From a virus, in the IMG/VR virus record IMGVR_UViG_3300032050_000028, positions 58,304 to 122,303 of that record: a DNA stretch of 64,000 bases; one strand, 5' to 3'. Shown piece by piece: positions 59,897 through 64,000 of this stretch (its first letter is position 1; each line of letters begins with the position of its first letter). A program made the translations under genes and the position numbers. Under the pieces are notes generated by a model, which was not told the DNA's origin, made no database searches, and saw only the letters and a program-made list of their open reading frames with translations.

Positions 59897-60115
59897 TTAT
59901 TTTTCTAAATAAGGAAACTTCTTTTTCTCAATATAATCAATTATACCTCGAACAAATAATTCTTTTATAACAGATTCACAAGTATAAGTCTTATCAAAAT
60001 AGAATTCAATGTTTTCTCTAACATTATCTATTCCTACTTTATATAGAGTTTCTATTGGAAAGTTTTCTATTTCAACATTTCTCTCTAATAATAATTCTTT
60101 AATCTTGTGTTTCAT
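59897..60115 (-). CDS. Small hypothetical protein (72 aa)
   Basis: Starts MKHKIKELLLERNVEIENFP, helical and charged, with IEFYFDKTYTCESVIKELFV and the end KKKFPYLEK. Its 3' end lies in a perfect CCTTATTT/AAATAAGG inverted repeat (59895-59914). It follows the H1-like gene on the same strand by 8 bases. Family not recognised. Confidence 0.65.
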   Translation of the reverse strand: MKHKIKELLLERNVEIENFPIETLYKVGIDNVRENIEFYFDKTYTCESVIKELFVRGIIDYIEKKKFPYLEK

Positions 60116-60123
60116 TAATCAAA

Positions 60124-60294
60124 TTATTTTTTTGCTTCTTCAACAGATGCGTTTCTATAAGGTGTAACCAATTTCTTGATCTCACCTAAAGCTTTACGCG
60201 CTCTTGTATCAGAAACTTTAGTTGTTGCTGCGTGGTTTGCTTCAAATTCAGCCCACAACGCTTTCAATTGCTCATAAACTTCTTGTTTTGTCAT
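60124..60294 (-). CDS. Histone-H1 (Hc1)-like small protein (56 aa)
   Basis: A complete frame, MTKQEVYEQLKALWAEFEAN ... KVSDTRARKALGEIKKLVTP, then YRNASVEEAKK. The T-R-A-R-K-A-x-x-E-I-K-K-L...Y/F-R-x-x-S-V-E-x-A-K pattern and length match the Hc1-type histone-H1-like proteins widespread in Bacteroidetes. They bind DNA and compact the nucleoid. Codon use is less AT-biased than neighbours (GCG, CGC, CAC), like the uvsX gene next to it, suggesting high expression or recent gain from a host. It may organise phage DNA or displace the host histone. Confidence 0.8.
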   Translation of the reverse strand: MTKQEVYEQLKALWAEFEANHAATTKVSDTRARKALGEIKKLVTPYRNASVEEAKK

Positions 60295-60334
60295 TTCTGC
60301 TTTTTATTTTTTATAACCCTTATTTGGGTTTAGT

Positions 60335-61564
60335 TTATCCAAAAATATCGTCAGCATCTGCTGCGTCTGTGAATCCATTTGTATCATCTTCTTCATCACC
60401 CATAACATCACTGAATTGTTTTTCAACTTCTTCAATTTCATCTAATGACTTAAATCTAAAATAGTCATTTACAATTGGTGCCATTTTTCCCAATACCTCT
60501 TGTGTAAATACTTCAGATGTAAATAATTGTTTTGTTGTAACTGATTTACCTAAGTGTGAGATAAACCATCTATTACCACCCGGTACAAATTTAATCTCAC
60601 CTGTTGACTTATCAACTTCTTCTTTGCCTTTTGCAATACCAATTTGATCAAAGTATTCAGGTCTACAAAAAGCATCTAAACCTGTGTAAGGATTCATACC
60701 GTGAGCGAATGAAATATCGAATCTAATTTTCTTTGGTTTAGCCATACGATTTTTAGCAGTCTTGAATAGAACAGAGATACCAGATTGACCTAAGTCCATA
60801 TCATCCTCTTCGCCTGTTTTTAATTTAGACTTAGACATAAATCCAATAACTGAAGCCGAGTATAATAGACCATTACCTCCTTTGAGGCGCTCTTGTGGGA
60901 ATAAATCCATTGTTAAGTAAGTGTGGTTACAAACAATCATAGGAATGTCTAAGTAACCTAAATCCGTATTGATTGAACGGAACATAGAACCTAATGCTTT
61001 TGCTTTAGTCATATCTTGTTTGATATCACCTTTTAATAAATCTGCTTTTTCTTTGTTAGAAGCCATTTGACCTAATGAGTCAAGAACAATCATTAATTTA
61101 GGTAATTCAAATCCACCCATTTTTTGTTCTTTTAATTCATCAACTAATTGAGTTAATAAGATGTTAACATCCTCAACTTTGTTAGATCTAATTAATCTAA
61201 ACTTTTCTAATGAATTATCAATTCCGAATTTTGGTAAATCTTCTAAATCAATTGCTTGTTCTGTATCAATGTAGATAACTGAATATCCAGCTTTCTGTGC
61301 GTGTTTTGAAACAGAATAAGCGATAAATGATTTACCTGCTCCAGATTCACCAGCGAATGCTGTAATTCTGTTTGAAGCTATACCTCCACCGATTAGTTTA
61401 CCTGAAAGAGCCGCGTCTAACAAATAAACTCCAGTTGTAATGAATTGTTTTTCTTTAATTTCCTTTTCAATTTGAATCGGAACTGATTTTGCGATGTTAT
61501 CCAAAATTGAACCAATCTTAGAAAACTCGAACTTCTTTCCTTCTTTTGCTGATTGTTTTGCCAT
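60335..61564 (-). CDS. uvsX: UvsX/RecA-type recombinase (409 aa)
   Basis: Walker A is AGESGAGKSFIAYS (about 69-82), Walker B LMIVLDSLGQMASN, with VIYIDTEQAIDLEDLP between. The L1/L2-type region holds CNHTYLTMDLFPQERLKGGN, and SVLFKTAKNRMAKPKK follows. The acidic C-terminal tail (MGDEEDDTNGFTDAADADDI) is typical of UvsX and RecA regulation and protein contact. It forms filaments on single-stranded DNA for strand exchange and recombination-dependent replication. Codon use is milder than the genome average here, consistent with high expression. The H1-like gene lies 40 bases downstream on the same strand. Confidence 0.96.
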   Translation of the reverse strand: MAKQSAKEGKKFEFSKIGSILDNIAKSVPIQIEKEIKEKQFITTGVYLLDAALSGKLIGGGIASNRITAFAGESGAGKSFIAYSVSKHAQKAGYSVIYIDTEQAIDLEDLPKFGIDNSLEKFRLIRSNKVEDVNILLTQLVDELKEQKMGGFELPKLMIVLDSLGQMASNKEKADLLKGDIKQDMTKAKALGSMFRSINTDLGYLDIPMIVCNHTYLTMDLFPQERLKGGNGLLYSASVIGFMSKSKLKTGEEDDMDLGQSGISVLFKTAKNRMAKPKKIRFDISFAHGMNPYTGLDAFCRPEYFDQIGIAKGKEEVDKSTGEIKFVPGGNRWFISHLGKSVTTKQLFTSEVFTQEVLGKMAPIVNDYFRFKSLDEIEEVEKQFSDVMGDEEDDTNGFTDAADADDIFG

Positions 61565-61589
61565 TTTAATTAATTTTTATTTTATAGTT

Positions 61590-61598
61590 TATATATTA
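61590..61598 (-). promoter_or_regulatory. Putative phage promoter motif TAATATATA (minus)
   Basis: Motif 25 bases upstream of the uvsX ATG. It would drive uvsX, the H1-like gene and the 72-residue gene as one unit. Confidence 0.4.
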
Positions 61599-61671
61599 GA
61601 AAACTCACTCCTCCTTTCAAGAAAAATTAAAAAAATGTTGAAATAGGGTAAGGATTTTTTATATATAGTAT

Positions 61672-62352
61672 ATGAGAAGATTGGAATTTTTAGAAAAAGC
61701 TAGAAATATACACGGATATAAATACATTTATTTAAATTTATCAGAAAGAGTTACTTTAAATGATAAAATTGAAATTGAATATAAAGGTGATGTGTATACA
61801 CAGAAAATTTCTAAGCATTTAATGGGTAGATGTCCTGAAAAAAGTATAAAAAGGAAAACTACTGAAGGATTTATTATGGAGTCAAAACAAATTTGGGGAG
61901 ATAAGTATGATTATTCGCTTACTGAATATACTGGTGCTTTAAATAATATTAAAATTATTTATAATGGTATTATTTATGAGCAAAGAGCTAGCTCTCACTT
62001 ATTAGGATTATCTCCTGAATTTAGAAATAATGAAGAAAGTTTGCTAAGAGATAAGGTTTATCAATCAGATATTATGGGTATAAAAGAAATAAAAGAATTC
62101 TTAAGTAAATATAAAATTGACTATGAAGAAAATAAAAATTTAGACAATATTATATTTCAATTTTATATATCAAATAAAAGAACGGTAATCGAATATTTAG
62201 GTAAAGATCATAATCTTGTAAAAATCTTAGATGAATTAAAAGAGGATTATTGTGAAGATAATTACATCAATCTAATAAGAATTCGATATGATCAAATTGA
62301 TGATATTTACAGAATATTATATGAAAATTTAAAGAATTTTATAAAAAAATAA
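61672..62352 (+). CDS. DUF723-like/Vsr-type endonuclease-like protein, active site altered (226 aa)
   Basis: Two N-terminal repeats of about 50 residues resemble DUF723 DNA-binding units: ARNIHGYKYIYLNLSERVTL ... SKHLMGRCPE, and KQIWGDKYDYSLTEYTGALN ... SSHLLGLSPE. The C-terminal domain (EIKEFLSKYKIDYEENKNLD; FQFYISNKRTVIEYLGKDHN) matches the layout of Vsr-like nucleases of mobile endonucleases, where FDFYLP and IEYDGxQH are usual. Here the aspartates of both motifs are replaced (FQFYI, EYLG). It may therefore be an inactive relic of a homing endonuclease, or a DNA-binding protein. It sits next to uvsX. Confidence 0.65.
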   Translation: MRRLEFLEKARNIHGYKYIYLNLSERVTLNDKIEIEYKGDVYTQKISKHLMGRCPEKSIKRKTTEGFIMESKQIWGDKYDYSLTEYTGALNNIKIIYNGIIYEQRASSHLLGLSPEFRNNEESLLRDKVYQSDIMGIKEIKEFLSKYKIDYEENKNLDNIIFQFYISNKRTVIEYLGKDHNLVKILDELKEDYCEDNYINLIRIRYDQIDDIYRILYENLKNFIKK

Positions 62353-62883
62353 TTATTCAACTTTACCTGGTATTTCCAAATACTGGTCTAATATCTCTTT
62401 AGTTTGCATATCGTTCTCATCAAAAAGAACTTCTCCATTTTTAAGAGTAATTTTATTATCTGTGATGAGTTTTTGAAGAGCTGATTCACTTGAAAATAAA
62501 TTCATTTCATCTTCTGAAACAGATACTCTCTTATTATGTGATTCTGAGATAAATGTTGAAAATCTTTCAACTTTCATGCCTTCTTCATCTTTTTCTGGAT
62601 TAGCTTCTAAAATTCTGATTAAGCCTTCTAATTCATTAATATCAAAAAAGTCTTTTAGATTAACTTTAGTTCCTTCTAACTCTTCACCAGCAATTTCTGC
62701 AGCTTTAACTAAAAATTCTTGAACCTGTGGATCATCACATTTATCATGTAAATCCATAATAGCTCCACCGTTTAGTGTAGAAGTAATACTTTTACCACTT
62801 TTAGTGCAACTAAGAATCTTTTTAAGAGCATCTACTACCTCTTTATTATCGTCAAAACTTTCAAATAACATTAAATATTTCAT
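62353..62883 (-). CDS. Tagged hypothetical protein (176 aa)
   Basis: MKYLMLFESFDDNKEVVDAL carries the F-E-S-F tag core. The rest is a soluble helical protein with an acidic second half (EANPEKDEEGMKVERFSTFI) and a repeated F-I-S-E-S-like motif at about 110 (FSTFISESHN), itself tag-like and a possible protease site. It abuts the convergent gene with zero spacing. It has the strong minus-strand phage motif upstream. Confidence 0.7.
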   Translation of the reverse strand: MKYLMLFESFDDNKEVVDALKKILSCTKSGKSITSTLNGGAIMDLHDKCDDPQVQEFLVKAAEIAGEELEGTKVNLKDFFDINELEGLIRILEANPEKDEEGMKVERFSTFISESHNKRVSVSEDEMNLFSSESALQKLITDNKITLKNGEVLFDENDMQTKEILDQYLEIPGKVE

Positions 62884-62887
62884 AACT

Positions 62888-62896
62888 TATATATTA
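62888..62896 (-). promoter_or_regulatory. Putative phage promoter motif TAATATATA (minus)
   Basis: Motif 4 bases upstream of the ATG at 62883. The surrounding word TTAATATATAAGTTATGAAATAT is nearly the same as that at 23119. Confidence 0.5.
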
Positions 62897-62914
62897 AATA
62901 TAAAACTCAATTTT

Positions 62915-63787
62915 TTAGAAACAAGAAAGGTATCTTTCTCCTCTATCACAAAGAATAGTTATGATGTTACCGGTCATTTCTGGGTATTTTTCTAATAGTA
63001 TTTCAGAGGCTAAAATATTTGCACCTGATGATATTCCAACAAAAAGACCTTGTTCTTTTGCAAGTCTTTTTGCCCTTTTAATAGCGTCTTCTGTTGATAT
63101 AACAATGATATCATTAACTTCATCTAAATTAACTAAGAATTTAGAGCCATCACCTATTCCTTGAATTCCGTGTAATCCGGGTTCTCCACCTGACATTACT
63201 GGTGATTCAGCTGGTTCAACAGCTACGACTTTCATATCTGGGTGATACATCTTTAAAAGTCGAGAAGTTCCCATAAGAGTTCCACCTGTTCCAGTTCCAT
63301 CGACAAATGCTGCTATTACATTGTTGTGTTGATGTAAAATTTCAACACCTGTTCCATTATAATGTGCTTCAATATTTAATGGATTGTGAAATTGATTTGG
63401 ATTAAACCAACCGTTTTCTAAAGCTAATTCGTTTCTTAATTTGATAGCGTCGTCAAATTTTCCATCTTCCACTTCTATTAACTCAGCACCATAGTATCTT
63501 AACATTTGTTTTCTTTCTTCAGACATATTACTTGGCATTACTATGACACATTTATACCCTCTTTCTGCAGCTAAAAAAGCAAATGCTATTCCTGAGTTTC
63601 CTGAAGTCGCCTCTATGATAGTATCTCCTTTTTTTATTAGTCCTCTTTTTTCAGCATCGTTGATTATATAGGATGCCATTCTATCTTTGATTGAGCCTGA
63701 TGGATTTTGACCTTCAAATTTTGCAAAGATTCTGTCTGAGATTTTAAGAAGTGGAGTTTTACCAACTTCAGAGGATAGTTTTTCCAT
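62915..63787 (-). CDS. cysK: Cysteine synthase (O-acetylserine sulfhydrylase) family (290 aa)
   Basis: A PLP enzyme making L-cysteine from O-acetylserine and sulfide. The PLP lysine is K34 in GQNPSGSIKDRMASYIINDA. EATSGNSGIAFAFLAAE is the substrate loop (T61-S-G-N-S-G), FVDGTGTGGTLMGTSR the phosphate-binding loop, and GLFVGISSGANILASE the C-terminal PLP-contact region. The full fold is kept, although 290 residues is shorter than CysK (about 320) at the C-terminus, which ends CDRGERYLSCF. The closely related CysM or cystathionine-beta-synthase-like specificity cannot be excluded. A phage copy would be an auxiliary metabolic gene for sulfur or thiol supply. Confidence 0.92.
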   Translation of the reverse strand: MEKLSSEVGKTPLLKISDRIFAKFEGQNPSGSIKDRMASYIINDAEKRGLIKKGDTIIEATSGNSGIAFAFLAAERGYKCVIVMPSNMSEERKQMLRYYGAELIEVEDGKFDDAIKLRNELALENGWFNPNQFHNPLNIEAHYNGTGVEILHQHNNVIAAFVDGTGTGGTLMGTSRLLKMYHPDMKVVAVEPAESPVMSGGEPGLHGIQGIGDGSKFLVNLDEVNDIIVISTEDAIKRAKRLAKEQGLFVGISSGANILASEILLEKYPEMTGNIITILCDRGERYLSCF

Positions 63788-63826
63788 TAAAAAGAGATAA
63801 TTTTTATGTTTTATATATTGATATAA

Positions 63827-63856
63827 TTGAAGTTTATAAAAATTTTATTATATTTG
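63827..63856 (+). promoter_or_regulatory. Host-type (Bacteroidetes) promoter
   Basis: TTG at 63827-63829, a 19-base spacer and TATATTTG at 63849-63856, with the ATG of the phosphoesterase gene 4 bases further on. Confidence 0.7.
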
Positions 63857-63860
63857 CAAT

Positions 63861-64000
63861 ATGAATATTTGGATAACATCAGACACTCATTACGGACACA
63901 CAAACATAGCCGGTCCTAATGTATCTCGTTGGCAAAGAGGCTACCGAGATTTTGGTAGTGTTTGGGAAATGAACCAGGCATTGGTAGAAGGTATCAACCG
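63861..64000 (+). CDS. Calcineurin-like metallophosphoesterase, cut by window end
   Basis: The visible 46 codons read MNIWITSDTHYGHTNIAGPN then VSRWQRGYRDFGSVWEMNQA, open to the edge. SDTHYGH is the first metal-binding block (D-x-H) of calcineurin-like phosphoesterases. The W-F/I-T-S-D-T-H-x-G-H start is common in phage members of unknown substrate. The remaining ligands lie outside the window. It is driven by a host-type promoter with almost no leader. Confidence 0.88.
   Translation, partial: MNIWITSDTHYGHTNIAGPNVSRWQRGYRDFGSVWEMNQALVEGIN

Noticed and set aside
59895-59914. CCTTATTT/AAATAAGG inverted repeat as another terminator
   Set aside because: It is a perfect hairpin but lacks a T tract in either direction and lies within the 3' coding end of the small gene at 59897.
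1-64000. CRISPR arrays, insertion sequences, rRNA and complete tRNA genes
   Set aside because: No regularly spaced repeat-spacer pattern, transposase motif, or full cloverleaf was found on reading both strands. The tandem repeats present are all inside coding genes.

Overview
The window is a low-GC (roughly 30%) stretch of a large tailed-phage genome. It is almost fully coding, with genes switching strand every few kilobases and many short overlaps. Phage identity rests on a T4-type replication set: the N-terminal half of a family B DNA polymerase, a gp41/DnaB-type helicase, UvsX/RecA, a DinG/XPD-like helicase and a RuvC-like nuclease. Nucleotide metabolism (NrdA, ThyA), a very long tape-measure-like protein and tail-fibre genes support it. 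A Bacteroidetes (flavobacterial) host is inferred from three things. Four genes are preceded by the Bacteroidetes -7 element TAnnTTTG, starts have A-rich leaders instead of Shine-Dalgarno sites, and there is a small Bacteroidetes-type histone-H1-like gene.

Layout. 1-5.9 kb: minus-strand virion genes ending in a 1381-residue repeat-built membrane or tape-measure protein. 6-10 kb: small unknowns, a ligase-fold-like protein, a capsid-fragment-like micro-gene and a reduced polymerase-A-like palm protein. 10-17.7 kb: a glycan cluster (glycosyltransferase, PIG-L deacetylase, LpxD-like N-acyltransferase, methyltransferase, giant multi-module glycosyltransferase). 17.8-20.9 kb: retropepsin-like protease, M20/M28-like peptidase, and a 2H phosphoesterase behind a host-type promoter. 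20.9-26.2 kb: four membrane proteins with a common N-terminal tag. 26.3-29.5 kb: Fpg/Nei glycosylase, ThyA and small genes. 29.5-38.2 kb: two paralogous tagged proteins (one ending in 14 CxxC motifs), the split DNA polymerase, a HAD phosphatase and a DinG-like helicase. 38.3-45.3 kb: replicative helicase, NrdA, a gene-free stretch of about 570 bases with a terminated structured-RNA candidate, and a Ro60/TROVE gene. 45.3-51.9 kb: baseplate-like protein, DNA methyltransferase, tail-fibre genes. 52-57.5 kb: tagged and acidic proteins, a GH16 glycosidase and capsid-fragment-like small ORFs. 57.5-64 kb: RuvC-like nuclease, small zinc proteins, H1-like protein, UvsX, endonuclease-like protein, cysteine synthase and the start of a metallophosphoesterase.

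How it fits together. Two promoter types are visible: host-type TAnnTTTG, and a short phage motif TAATATATA before many other starts. About seventeen otherwise unrelated proteins begin with a shared short tag of the form MKxIKxFExFxE. It resembles the capsid-targeting sequence of T4 internal proteins, which suggests a large set of co-packaged proteins. The strongest candidates for undescribed biology are this tag family, the Ro60 gene with its upstream RNA, the capsid-fragment micro-genes, the deacetylase/re-acylase glycan module, and the short polymerase-like protein.
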